Positions 7,284 to 13,789 of a stretch of DNA of 29,069 nucleotides are shown here, in pieces (position 1 is the first letter of the stretch; each line of letters starts with the position of its first letter). Source of the DNA: Clostridia bacterium (GTDB lineage Bacteria; Bacillota_A; Clostridia; Christensenellales; Aristaeellaceae). Under the pieces are notes generated by a model. It saw nothing but the letters and a program-made list of their open reading frames with translations, searched no databases and had not been told where the DNA came from. The translations under genes were made by a program, and so were the position numbers. The DNA is taken from NCBI GenBank assembly GCA_017530275.1, contig JAFXMP010000165.1, forward strand, positions 1-29,069. The letters are read 5' to 3'.

Positions 7284-7865
7284 CTACTTATATAGAAAGC
7301 GTGGATCGAATGCGCAGTCAGCGTTCTTCGACATGGTGTTGAACATATAAGCTTCGGTTACATTTTTTTTCGTGAGCCACGCTTCGCCGTAAGTGGAGAT
7401 ATTGTACATACACTGCTGAATGAACGACAGGATAGCGGGATGCACAACGATTTTATCTCGTTTCACGCGCCACCATTCGTATTCCTTTTGATAAGAGAAA
7501 TCCTTCCCCATATATGCGCGGCCGGCCCCAAGATAATCGCACAGCATTTCTGCTGCATAACGGTACGGCATACATATGGGGCGCATCCCTTTTTGCAGGT
7601 CGTCCACCCAGTATTCCCAGTGATGCTTATTCCGCCCGCGATGATGTAGCCAGGCGAGCGAAACGCCGTTCTTTTCCTTGCAGGCGTCGATGGGAGAACT
7701 TGTACCCCGGTAAAATCTTGCTGACTCGAAGAACTCTATGGGAGAAAACTTGGACAGATCATGCAGAACGCCCTGTTTATACAGCCCGATCCTGAAACAG
7801 TAATGGCGGACCAATCTGCGGTGCATCATGATCTTTTTCAGGTGGAGACATATATTTTTTATCAT
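7284..7865 (-). CDS. DUF5662 family protein (second of two)
   Basis: 193 residues. GVLHDLSKFSPIEFFESARFYRG (about 33-55) and SLAWLHHRGRNKHHWEYW (about 69-86) are the family's signature: His/Asp pairs that could bind metal as in HD-domain enzymes, followed by CMPYRYAAEMLCDYLGAGRAY. Phages of Bacillota often carry this family; no activity is established to my knowledge. The first member, at 1950-2408, is shorter and divergent. Confidence 0.85.
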   Translation of the reverse strand: MIKNICLHLKKIMMHRRLVRHYCFRIGLYKQGVLHDLSKFSPIEFFESARFYRGTSSPIDACKEKNGVSLAWLHHRGRNKHHWEYWVDDLQKGMRPICMPYRYAAEMLCDYLGAGRAYMGKDFSYQKEYEWWRVKRDKIVVHPAILSFIQQCMYNISTYGEAWLTKKNVTEAYMFNTMSKNADCAFDPRFLYK

Positions 7866-7867
7866 CG

Positions 7868-8227
7868 CTATTCATCCACCCTGTCAGATGTTTGCCCTGT
7901 TTTGGGATCATATTCATAATACTTGACGATGCCTGTGTAATATTTGACCTCTCCGTTTTGGAACTTCCATTTATCAGGGCATTCGTCAACGTCGTGTTTG
8001 ATATACGCGCAAACCGTCAGGGTCGGATGCTTGCTGGTAAACTCCTTGAGTATGGATTCGATATCGTCGTCGTCGCACAGACCTTCCGAAAAGAATGAGA
8101 CATGATAGCATCCGTCGTCCCACCCGGAATCGTCGTCCAGATAGTACCCGAGCGCCTCAGAAAGCTCATCCGCTTCTTTCTTGGAAATGGTATCCGCGTC
8201 GATGCACCAGTCGATGTATGCGCCCAT
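7868..8227 (-). CDS. Acidic hypothetical protein
   Basis: 119 residues, strongly acidic, with DADTISKKEADELSEALGYYLDDDSGWDDGCYHVSFFSEG and a CDDDDIESILKEF segment, then strand-rich KHPTLTVCAYIKH and a tail ending GQTSDRVDE. It could be a small acidic inhibitor or DNA mimic, but this is speculation. Two bases separate it from the DUF5662 gene. Confidence 0.65.
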   Translation of the reverse strand: MGAYIDWCIDADTISKKEADELSEALGYYLDDDSGWDDGCYHVSFFSEGLCDDDDIESILKEFTSKHPTLTVCAYIKHDVDECPDKWKFQNGEVKYYTGIVKYYEYDPKTGQTSDRVDE

Positions 8228-8233
8228 CGTTTA

Positions 8234-9067
8234 TCACCTCTCCAAAAATGTATTTTCGATATAGCCGCGATCCTGTGTAAAAACAGGGATTTCCTTGTCA
8301 ATCGTCCATTGGTTCCTGTACATCTTGACCGTTGTGCCGTCGCCAAGCGTGACGCAGGTTTCCGTTTGAGAAGGCTTTTTCAGGCAGCATACGCCGCGCT
8401 TGTAGCATACCGGATAATCGTTCCAGTTTCGCCCCGCCTGATAAATCATTTCCTGGAGCTGATCGGTGTTCTTATTCATCAACTGCTTATGCGAGAACAG
8501 GCTTTGCGCGACGATCTGGACAGAGTTGCGTGTAGCGTCCTGCTGGCGCCAGATGAAATAATTGGCGACTTCGGACGGAGGCAGAACAAAAGCGCGGGCG
8601 TCGAACTGCGCCTTCATATTCGATCTTTCGTAGGCTTCGAGCAGGTGAATGAACGTGCTGAGATCCCTTGGATTTCCTTGTTCGTCTATGTCGCCAAGCG
8701 CGTGATCCAGTATTTCTTCCCTCTCCATATACTCCCGCAGAAACACTTTATTAAATTCCAATGTGGCAATGGAAGCAGAAATACTGACCAGTTTTTGAAG
8801 GCTGTTGCCAAACCATGGCTCTGTGGTGAGCGTATCGTCATTGGTCAGGAGCAGAGAAATTTCATCGGATTGCGCATAAGCAAGCTTCACTCCGCCAACC
8901 TGTTCGCAAAGCGCCTTGGTTGTTTCCCACATGCACTTATGCAGCAGTTCATCAAACGGTCGGCCAAAACCTCTTGTAAATGAATGAAACGCCCTGCCGT
9001 CGATTCGGATAATGACGGGAAGACGTTTCGTGAGGTAGATACGGGATATATTTTCGTATGCTTTCAT
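8234..9067 (-). CDS. Thg1-family 3'-5' nucleotidyltransferase (tRNA-His guanylyltransferase-like)
   Basis: 277 residues from ATG 9067, with GGAG six nt upstream; a GTG eight codons earlier also has a good GGAGG site, while any longer frame would run into the tRNA-Thr gene. Family features: KAYENI start, metal-binding Asp23 in IIRIDGRAFHSFTRGF, Asp68/Glu69 in AQSDEISLLL, then WRQQDATRNSV and CYKRG. Thg1 adds G at -1 of tRNA-His; bacterial and archaeal Thg1-like proteins repair truncated tRNA 5' ends by templated 3'-5' addition. No tRNA-His is visible here, whereas a tRNA array starts directly upstream, so tRNA 5'-end repair is my preferred role. Confidence 0.9.
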   Translation of the reverse strand: MKAYENISRIYLTKRLPVIIRIDGRAFHSFTRGFGRPFDELLHKCMWETTKALCEQVGGVKLAYAQSDEISLLLTNDDTLTTEPWFGNSLQKLVSISASIATLEFNKVFLREYMEREEILDHALGDIDEQGNPRDLSTFIHLLEAYERSNMKAQFDARAFVLPPSEVANYFIWRQQDATRNSVQIVAQSLFSHKQLMNKNTDQLQEMIYQAGRNWNDYPVCYKRGVCCLKKPSQTETCVTLGDGTTVKMYRNQWTIDKEIPVFTQDRGYIENTFLER

Positions 9068-9130
9068 ACGATCTCCAAGGGCGTCCGGCACGAAACCACC
9101 TCCGAATGTAAATTTGAAAAACACAAAAAA

Positions 9131-9203
9131 GCTCCCGGCCGGGTATGATCCAGCATCTTCGGAGTACGAAACCGATGCCTTATTCCATTTAGGCGACGGG
9201 AGC
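9131..9203 (-). tRNA. tRNA-Thr(CGU)
   Basis: Cloverleaf with acceptor GCTCCCG/CGGGAGC, D stem GCCT/AGGC, anticodon loop TTCGTAC (anticodon CGT, U33 present) and T stem GCTGG/CCGGC. The T loop ATCATAC is atypical and the anticodon stem ends in a U.U mismatch (31.39). CCA is not encoded. A run of six T follows the 3' end and could terminate transcription. It lies 4 nt after the other tRNA-Thr and just upstream of the Thg1 gene. Confidence 0.82.
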
Positions 9204-9207
9204 AGGA

Positions 9208-9279
9208 GCCGGATACAGGAGTTGAACCTGCAACTTCCGCAGTACAAAAGCGGCACTCTGCCAATTGAGTTAATCCGGC
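9208..9279 (-). tRNA. tRNA-Thr(UGU)
   Basis: Acceptor GCCGGAT/ATCCGGC perfect; D loop with GG (AATTGGCA), anticodon loop TTTGTAC (anticodon TGT), T arm GCAGG/CCTGT with loop TTCAACT. As in the neighbouring tRNA-Thr, the base pair closing the anticodon loop is U.U (31.39). CCA is not encoded. The two tRNA-Thr genes are a tandem pair. Confidence 0.85.
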
Positions 9280-9283
9280 GCTC

Positions 9284-9481
9284 TTACTCTCCGATTATCC
9301 GGTTGCCCTTTTCATCATCAACACAAATCATTTCTCTGTCGATGTTCTCTGCTTGTCCAAAATCAGCGTCGTCAAAAAGCTCTTCCGCTTCTTCTACGGC
9401 CACTTCCGGACTGCTTGCTTCTACGTCAACAGAGAATGTCGCGTAGACACGAAAAGTAACAGTATACATAGGTTTCTTCAT
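9284..9481 (-). CDS. Small acidic hypothetical phage protein
   Basis: 65 residues: a strand-rich YTVTFRVYATFSVDVEASSPEVAVEEAEELF, then acidic DDADFGQAENIDREMICVDDE. The beta-beta-alpha-beta order with the 'VEASSPEVAVEEAEELF' helix is common among small phage proteins. Strong GGAGG upstream (GGAGGGACTG). It lies 2 nt downstream of the 9484-9702 gene and 4 nt before the tRNA-Thr pair. Confidence 0.7.
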   Translation of the reverse strand: MKKPMYTVTFRVYATFSVDVEASSPEVAVEEAEELFDDADFGQAENIDREMICVDDEKGNRIIGE

Positions 9482-9483
9482 AA

Positions 9484-9702
9484 TCAGTCCCTCCTATACG
9501 GCGACGCATGATCCTGACTGAAATATTTTTTCATATAAGCCATGATCTCGTCGTCTTCTGGGAAGAAGATATCCCTTTTTGTTTCGCTGGCGTATGCGCC
9601 GAGGACATTGGAGATCAACTGTCCGAAGCGCCAGTCCGGTACGGTTCGCCACAAATCGGCGAGCTGGTTGCAAAAATCCTGGATTCTATTGGGATCACGC
9701 AT
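9484..9702 (-). CDS. Small hypothetical protein
   Basis: 72 residues from ATG 9702 (MRDPNRIQDFCNQLADLWRT), chosen because AGGAG lies 7 nt upstream, overlapping the end of the HNH gene; the longer frame to 9771 has no such site. The pattern 'RIQDFCNQLADLW..VPDWRFGQLISNV' recurs in a family of small phage proteins known to me only as hypothetical. Confidence 0.7.
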   Translation of the reverse strand: MRDPNRIQDFCNQLADLWRTVPDWRFGQLISNVLGAYASETKRDIFFPEDDEIMAYMKKYFSQDHASPYRRD

Positions 9703-9706
9703 CCAA

Positions 9707-10093
9707 TTACTCCTGTACGATACTTCCTTTTTTGCTGTTGCAATATTGACACATGGGTTGGAGGTTATCAAGCGTATCCTTTCCGCCTAAAGACCTTGGG
9801 ATGATATGATCTTTCGTCATAAGCACTTCATTTCCGTTTTCGTCGATTGCGTATAAATTCAAATGATAACGATCCTGAGACGATCCATGTCCTTTCTCTT
9901 TGGCAAAGAATTTTCCTTCAATACCACAGCACGCGCACTTGATTCCTTTCGTAAAAAACACCTGATACCGCAGGCTTGTGCTTTTGACCTCATCCCCATC
10001 AAACGTAACATAGGTGGTTCTTGGATTAAACATCGTATCATACACAGCGCTGCGGACAGATTCGATGGAGTGTATGCTTTTTCTGATATACAT
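9707..10093 (-). CDS. HNH endonuclease
   Basis: 128 residues from ATG 10093 with a strong TAAGGAGG site. HNH core: structural zinc pair C53-x2-C56, then catalytic DH at 95-96 (TKDHIIPRSLGG), Asn110 in DNLQPM, and second zinc pair C115-x2-C118 (CQYCNSKKG). It cuts DNA in a metal-dependent way; free-standing phage HNH proteins often act as homing nucleases or in packaging. Its position directly beside an aberrant tRNA-like gene (10233-10374) is compatible with a homing role, which is inference. Confidence 0.88.
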   Translation of the reverse strand: MYIRKSIHSIESVRSAVYDTMFNPRTTYVTFDGDEVKSTSLRYQVFFTKGIKCACCGIEGKFFAKEKGHGSSQDRYHLNLYAIDENGNEVLMTKDHIIPRSLGGKDTLDNLQPMCQYCNSKKGSIVQE

Positions 10094-10232
10094 GAATACC
10101 TCCTTATAGATAAAGAAATGGCGGCCTAAGCCTTTTTGCAGTGCGCACGCATTATCTTGCCGCCTGGGCGGGCGGATTTTCAATATGTGCTCCGCCATAC
10201 ACAATATGCCCCTGCACGCACAGGGCGAAACT
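10094..10232 (-). other. Structured leader between tRNA-like gene and HNH gene
   Basis: 139 nt without a gene. It holds the hairpin CCCTG/CAGGG (10211-10226), directly 3' of the tRNA-like gene, and GGCGGA/TCCGCC (about 10169-10195). Possibly a processing or termination signal plus the HNH leader. Confidence 0.4.
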
Positions 10233-10374
10233 GATCGCGGCGTGGATTTGAACCACGCATGATGCCATTTCCAAAGTGCCAATTCTATATTGCGCTCTAT
10301 TTCATTTAGAGCCTTTCACCGACGACTCTGGCATCTCCCGTCACGTAAGCGGCTACCTATTTCGCCACGCGATC
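10233..10374 (-). tRNA. Aberrant tRNA-like gene with about 65-nt insertion
   Basis: Minus-strand ends pair as an acceptor stem (GATCGCG/CGCGATC). The 5' part has T8-G9, a D arm GCG-AAATAGGTAGC-CGC as in tRNA-Leu, and the 3' part a T arm of six pairs GCGTGG/CCACGC with loop TTCAAAT. Between them, instead of a normal anticodon arm, 7-bp arms GATGCCA (10329-10335) and TGGCATC (10261-10267) enclose about 60 nt that include hairpin GCTCTA/TAGAGC (10294-10312). Total 142 nt. No anticodon can be assigned. It may be an interrupted tRNA, a decaying one, or a tRNA mimic. Confidence 0.5.
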
Positions 10375-10377
10375 TGT

Positions 10378-10797
10378 TCAGTTGATTTCCCTAAGTCCTG
10401 CCATCCAGTTTTCGCCGAAAAGATTCATCAGCGACTTATACTGCTCGTCGCAGGCGTTTCGGATATCGGACACACGATCAAAGCTTTCTTTGCTGTCGAT
10501 GGTATAGCCGAACTCTTTGGCAAATTCCCATACGTCTGACGCCACGGGATATTTTTCAAGGCAGGCGAGTACGTCGTAGGATGTTGGGCGCTTGTTCTTG
10601 CGGAAATTTGCCGCACAGTCGTAAAAAGGAAAGCTGTACGATTGACCGCATCGATTCATCGTAACACGGTACTCATGGTGCATTTGCTTGTCGCTTTGAT
10701 CGAATGGGAAGCCGCGTACATCGCCGACACGGACGATTTTCAGATCGGTCCCGCTGCGCTCCAGGAAGCTATCAGCCTGGACACGATAATCTGACAT
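10378..10797 (-). CDS. Hypothetical phage protein
   Basis: 139 residues from ATG 10797 (MSDYRVQADSFLERSGTDLKIVRVGDV); an ATG three codons earlier is possible. The N-terminal half is strand-rich with HHEYRVTMNRCGQSYSFPFYDCAANF; the second half is helical with RPTSYDVLACLEKYP. Proteins of this layout are recurrent hypothetical genes in phages and mobile elements of Bacillota. The start overlaps the end of the ADP-ribosyltransferase-like gene by 26 nt, so the two are probably co-translated. Confidence 0.72.
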   Translation of the reverse strand: MSDYRVQADSFLERSGTDLKIVRVGDVRGFPFDQSDKQMHHEYRVTMNRCGQSYSFPFYDCAANFRKNKRPTSYDVLACLEKYPVASDVWEFAKEFGYTIDSKESFDRVSDIRNACDEQYKSLMNLFGENWMAGLREIN

Positions 10798-11581
10798 ACG
10801 TTCCATCCCGATTTCGCTCTCCTTCCCATACGCCCCAGAAGCACATCATCATTGCGTGTTTCCAGGCCAAATATCTTTCAACGTCTTCCTTTTCCGGATC
10901 GATACCGTTCATAAGAGACTCATAAATACCATTGTTCAGCAGGCGCTTGAGAGGATGGGCCGTAGCCGCAAAATGGCATATTCTTTCCGCGTAAATCATA
11001 TATGCGCGGACAGGAGGATTCCCGTTTCTATCCCGGATAGATAATTCTTGATTGGTTAGATCCCGTTTATAGGATGTGATATACAGCCATGGAGGGAGCA
11101 GGATCTCCGATTCTCCTGGCTTTTTGTAAACGGGAAGCAGCTTTTCCATATCGGCCTGCGGAATATTTTTGGACAAATGAAACTCCAGAAGAACAAGCCT
11201 GTCCTTATCCGTATATTCTTTCAGAAACCCAGTCTTCGATGTGGACGTGAAGGAAATGGTTTGGCGACGCGCGATCATGTTCATGGCGTCCGATTCCCTG
11301 TCAACGCGATAGACGGTCTTTTCCGGCTCGTTCCGCCCGCCGATCCGCATCGCTTCGACCATATCATAAAAGAATCTCAGCAATGCTTTCGGACATTGGA
11401 AAAATCCGCTGTTAAGAAATCTTCCTTCTTTCGCGCGCGCCATTTCGCTTTCGATGCCGGGGAAGAACAGGGCGTTCAGCGTGTTGTACGCTTTCGGGTC
11501 ATGCGGCAGACCCGGATATACGTCAGGTTCGCCAACGTAATACCGCAATGCGTTGATTTGATTCTTTGACAATCTGGACAT
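10772..11581 (-). CDS. Putative mono-ADP-ribosyltransferase (R-S-E class)
   Basis: 269 residues. The three catalytic blocks of R-S-E ADP-ribosyltransferases appear in order and at usual spacing: Arg92 in TVYRVD, the STS motif at 113-115 (ISFTSTSKTGF), and the ExE motif E157-x-E159 (GESEILLPPWLYI). The family moves ADP-ribose from NAD+ to protein side chains (often Arg when ExE is present) or nucleic acids. Phage examples such as T4 Alt and ModA reprogram host RNA polymerase. There is no signal peptide, so it should act inside the infected host. The N-terminal 80 and C-terminal 90 residues are unassigned. Function assignment is by motif only. Confidence 0.72.
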   Translation of the reverse strand: MSRLSKNQINALRYYVGEPDVYPGLPHDPKAYNTLNALFFPGIESEMARAKEGRFLNSGFFQCPKALLRFFYDMVEAMRIGGRNEPEKTVYRVDRESDAMNMIARRQTISFTSTSKTGFLKEYTDKDRLVLLEFHLSKNIPQADMEKLLPVYKKPGESEILLPPWLYITSYKRDLTNQELSIRDRNGNPPVRAYMIYAERICHFAATAHPLKRLLNNGIYESLMNGIDPEKEDVERYLAWKHAMMMCFWGVWEGERNRDGTYVRLSCPG

Positions 11582-11610
11582 AGCGCATCATCCTATCGCA
11601 TCAAAATGGC

Positions 11611-11695
11611 GAAAGGTAAGGGATTTGAACCCTTGAGCCCCTGCGGTGCTGCCGGTTTTCAGGACCGGTGCATTCAGCCTCTCTGCCAACCTTCC
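11611..11695 (-). tRNA. tRNA-Ser(UGA) with C33
   Basis: Class II tRNA: acceptor GGAAGGT/ACCTTTC, D arm with TGGCAGAGAGGCTGAA, anticodon stem CCGGT/ACCGG, loop CCTGAAA (anticodon TGA), variable arm AGC/GCT, T arm AAGGG/CCCTT with loop TTCAAAT, discriminator G as in serine tRNAs. Position 33, almost always U, is C. CCA not encoded. Confidence 0.88.
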
Positions 11696-11707
11696 ATAAA
11701 TGCTGCG

Positions 11708-11995
11708 TTATGAAATGCAGCACATGGTAAAGGAGTCGTCAAATTCAGGAAGATCCTGTTCTTCTTTTTCAATGGCTTCTTCTGGCCAGCCGTATGGGAT
11801 TTCATCGAATGTAATATATTCGATGTTTCCGTCTCGATCTCTATTCACGGTGTTGATTGTGTATTGCGCACCGCAAAGCTCCTTCATGCCAGGAAGGATA
11901 GCGACCTTTGTTTTAATGCTGCCATTTGCATATGTTCCATATTCTCTCGCTAAATCTTTAGCGTCTCTGAGTCTGACGATATCGCCCTTTTCCAT
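11708..11995 (-). CDS. Small SH3/KOW-like protein with shared C-terminal tail
   Basis: 95 residues. The start MEKGDIVRLRDAKDL is the first strand of a small SH3/KOW-like barrel, also seen at 15215, 15527 and 24293. The tail LPEFDDSFTMCCIS belongs to the acidic-aromatic tail group described in the findings. Function unknown; it lies between tRNA-Ser and tRNA-Tyr. Confidence 0.65.
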   Translation of the reverse strand: MEKGDIVRLRDAKDLAREYGTYANGSIKTKVAILPGMKELCGAQYTINTVNRDRDGNIEYITFDEIPYGWPEEAIEKEEQDLPEFDDSFTMCCIS

Positions 11996-12021
11996 TTCGA
12001 TCCATATCCTTTCCGCAAATA

Positions 12022-12129
12022 TGGTGGAGAGGGGGAGGAGTCGAACCTTCCGAAGCCGTGTTTTCTGCGCAAAGACATCCCGGCGGGGAATTTACGGTTC
12101 CCCTCCTTTGCCCGCTTGGATACCTCTCC
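12022..12129 (-). tRNA. tRNA-Tyr(GUA) with C33 and very long variable arm
   Basis: Acceptor GGAGAGG/CCTCTCC, discriminator A, encoded CCA. Anticodon stem GGGAA/TTCCC, loop CCGTAAA: anticodon GTA with C at position 33 instead of U. The T arm GAAGG/CCTCC has one A.C mismatch. The variable region is about 35 nt, folding as GCCG/CGGC around an inner TGT/ACA stem, much longer than the usual class II tyrosine arm. Confidence 0.85.
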
Positions 12130-12195
12130 ATAACCGATTTTCCGGCGCGTTGGTTTAAACCGTCAGCACTCCGCCGTAATTCGGGAACGTTCAAC

Positions 12196-12269
12196 GCGGA
12201 TGGTGGGACTCGAACCCACGTTCTCTGCCATGTTTCCATGCGCGTCCATACCAACTTGGCAACATCCGC
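12196..12269 (-). tRNA. tRNA-like gene, anticodon arm non-canonical
   Basis: Acceptor GCGGATG/CATCCGC perfect, D loop with TTGG, T arm GTGGG/CCCAC with loop TTCGAGT, discriminator G; total 74 nt. The expected 5+7+5 anticodon arm (GCGCATGGAAACATGGC) does not pair as such. A fold with a bulged G gives GC-CA/TG-GC and an 8-nt loop TGGAAACA, or a 4-nt-loop hairpin CATG-GAAA-CATG. Isotype therefore unassigned; Ser (GGA) and Phe (GAA) are possible readings, and an enlarged-loop frameshifting tRNA is a speculation. Confidence 0.6.
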
Positions 12270-12276
12270 ATATAAT

Positions 12277-12348
12277 TGGCCCGCACGGACTTGAACCGTG
12301 AACCCATCGCTTATGAGGCGATCGCTCTGACCAGTTGAGCTACGGGCC
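12277..12348 (-). tRNA. tRNA with CAU anticodon, probably tRNA-Ile2 (or Met)
   Basis: Acceptor GGCCCGT/GCGGGCC, D arm AGCTCAACTGGTCAGAGC, anticodon stem ATCGC/GCGAT, loop CTCATAA, T arm CACGG/CCGTG. The GGCCC start and CTCATAA loop resemble the Ile2 tRNA whose C34 is changed to lysidine by TilS to read AUA; an elongator tRNA-Met is the alternative. Discriminator A, no CCA. Confidence 0.88.
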
Positions 12349-12399
12349 ATAAAACCGTATCGATGTGCTGTCACGCCAAATCGTCCGCCGAGCTGCGCA

Positions 12400-12590
12400 T
12401 GATGCAAGCATAAGATAAATGCAGCTTACTTATCACTTATGCCCGCAAGTCTGCCTCTTGCACTGCTTCGCATACATACAACGCCACTAAGCTTGCATAA
12501 GGCGTAGGCGTCGGGCAAAGCCCGGGTTATTCATGTATGCGCATTCAAAACTACCGGGATTCCTCTGGCTACATTTTGAATCTCTGCGGC
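12400..12590 (-). ncRNA. Candidate structured RNA in the tRNA array
   Basis: The 290-nt gap 12349-12639 has no gene but many nested helices: CGCATACAT/ATGTATGCG (9 bp, about 12469-12542) enclosing ACGCC/GGCGT and CGGGC-AAA-GCCCG; GCATAAG/CTTATGC (about 12409-12446); ATTCAAAA/TTTTGAAT (8 bp, about 12543-12583). Such density is unlike plain spacer and points to a noncoding RNA co-transcribed with the tRNAs. Confidence 0.5.
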
Positions 12591-12639
12591 GACGAACTCC
12601 TTAGATGATGGCTGCCTCTAAGCCAACATTTCGATGCGG

Positions 12640-13053
12640 TCATTCTTCCTCTTCTTCGTAAGCCCAGGTCATCGTTCCGTTTACTTCGTTCTCCGCTGTG
12701 ATGACGGCATTGCGGACGAAACAATGATGCGCACAGACTTCTTCACATTTCTTTTTGAACCACTCGATAATTTCCTCAGCGCTGTCGTGATCGCGAAGAT
12801 CGCCGAAAATCGTAACGGTAAAAGCGGCGATATGGGATTTGTTCGGATTGATCCATACGCTTTTTTGGAGAGAGCCTTCCGATCCCATGGGGAGATATGA
12901 ATCGGGATTGGCGTGAGTGTCGCGCCACACATCTCCTGCGGATTCAAACAGGCATTCTTTGCCGAACATCTTGTCAAAATCCGGAAGCTGACGGTTGAAT
13001 ACGTTAATGAAATCCAGCCGGACAACACCGGCAACATGCGTCCAATTGCTCAT
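12640..13053 (-). CDS. Hypothetical protein with poly-Glu C-terminus
   Basis: 137 residues. Alternating strands and helices (HVAGVVRLDFIN, SHIAAFTVTIFGDLRDHDSAEEIIEWFKKKCEEV, CFVRNAVITAEN, GTMTWAYEEEEE) suggest a compact ferredoxin-like alpha/beta fold; known families of that outline are small phage proteins without function. The start overlaps the stop of the ECF S-component gene (ATGA). Confidence 0.7.
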   Translation of the reverse strand: MSNWTHVAGVVRLDFINVFNRQLPDFDKMFGKECLFESAGDVWRDTHANPDSYLPMGSEGSLQKSVWINPNKSHIAAFTVTIFGDLRDHDSAEEIIEWFKKKCEEVCAHHCFVRNAVITAENEVNGTMTWAYEEEEE

Positions 13054-13583
13054 AAAGCGCCATCCTTCTTCATTTGATATGAGGCAGCGTATGACTGCGT
13101 ATTTTTCTTAATACTATTCCTGTTATATATGAATAAGCCAATGATCATCGAAGCGGAATCAGCGGCGAAAGCAACCGCGTTCTTGGGAATCTTCACAGCG
13201 ACGGGAATTGAGTACAGGCAACATTCAATAGCCGTTTTCGCAGCCAAAACACCCAGCAAAACAAAAACAATGGTAACAAACGACTTCCAAAGGATCGATG
13301 CGTTTTTGTGATAAAGCAGCCCGCAGCCGATCCCGATTATGGCGTTGGCGACTGCCCAGCTAACGGAAAACCCGTATGCTGAAAACAAAATGCTTTCCAG
13401 CGTGCAGCCGATCACACCGACGATCGTGCCGTAAGCGCCGAACACGCAAAGGGAAACGGCAAAAGCGATATACCCGAGGTCGATCTGGATATTGCCGATC
13501 AGATTGATTTTCACGAACGCGCTCAATACCACGTATAAAGCGGTCAGCATGGACAAATAACATATTTTCTTCGTTCGGCTCAT
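13050..13583 (-). CDS. ECF-type vitamin/precursor transporter S component
   Basis: 177 residues, about six membrane helices. Typical S-component features: short basic N-terminus, TALYVVLSAFVKI first helix, IDLGYIAFAVSLCVFGAYGTIVGVIGCTLESILF, and a following WAVANAIIGIGCGLLYH helix. S components bind a micronutrient (folate, riboflavin, thiamine, queuosine precursor and others) and use the host's shared EcfAA'T module. Substrate not readable here; I see no clear riboswitch upstream. Carriage of an S component inside a phage tRNA array is unusual; a tRNA-modification precursor such as preQ1 is an attractive but untested guess. Confidence 0.8.
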   Translation of the reverse strand: MSRTKKICYLSMLTALYVVLSAFVKINLIGNIQIDLGYIAFAVSLCVFGAYGTIVGVIGCTLESILFSAYGFSVSWAVANAIIGIGCGLLYHKNASILWKSFVTIVFVLLGVLAAKTAIECCLYSIPVAVKIPKNAVAFAADSASMIIGLFIYNRNSIKKNTQSYAASYQMKKDGAL

Positions 13584-13690
13584 ATCTTTTTCCCCTTTTT
13601 ATATTTTTAAGAATGTGCGCTTGCCGCGTCGAATTGCATTCTCAGCGGCCATTGTCATTCTTTGTGAGGTGTTGCGCCGACGCTCACATC

Positions 13691-13709
13691 AGCCGGGCGC
13701 TACCCGGCT
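13691..13709 (-). other. GC-rich hairpin after a tRNA-like gene
   Basis: AGCCGGG and its complement around a 5-nt loop (13691-13709), 5 nt downstream of the tRNA-like gene at 13715-13789. No T-run follows, so this is a weak terminator at best; a processing signal is also possible. Confidence 0.45.
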
Positions 13710-13714
13710 TCTTG

Positions 13715-13789
13715 CGCGAGTCATGGGAATCGAACCCATCGTCACCAGACTACTCGCACAAAATCCGTTCTTGAATCATGAACCTCGCG
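13715..13789 (-). tRNA. Degenerate tRNA-like gene
   Basis: 75 nt. The T arm is canonical (ATGGG/CCCAT, loop TTCGATT) and the ends pair (CGCGAG with CTCGCG). The D arm is GTTC/GAAC with a loop lacking GG, directly abutting the acceptor stem; the best anticodon stem is CGGAT/GTCTG (two wobbles) with a 12-nt loop. Isotype cannot be assigned. Decayed tRNA or tRNA mimic. Confidence 0.5.

Noticed and set aside
8102..8983. 293-codon plus-strand ORF
   Set aside because: Antisense to the Thg1 gene, whose catalytic motifs are intact.
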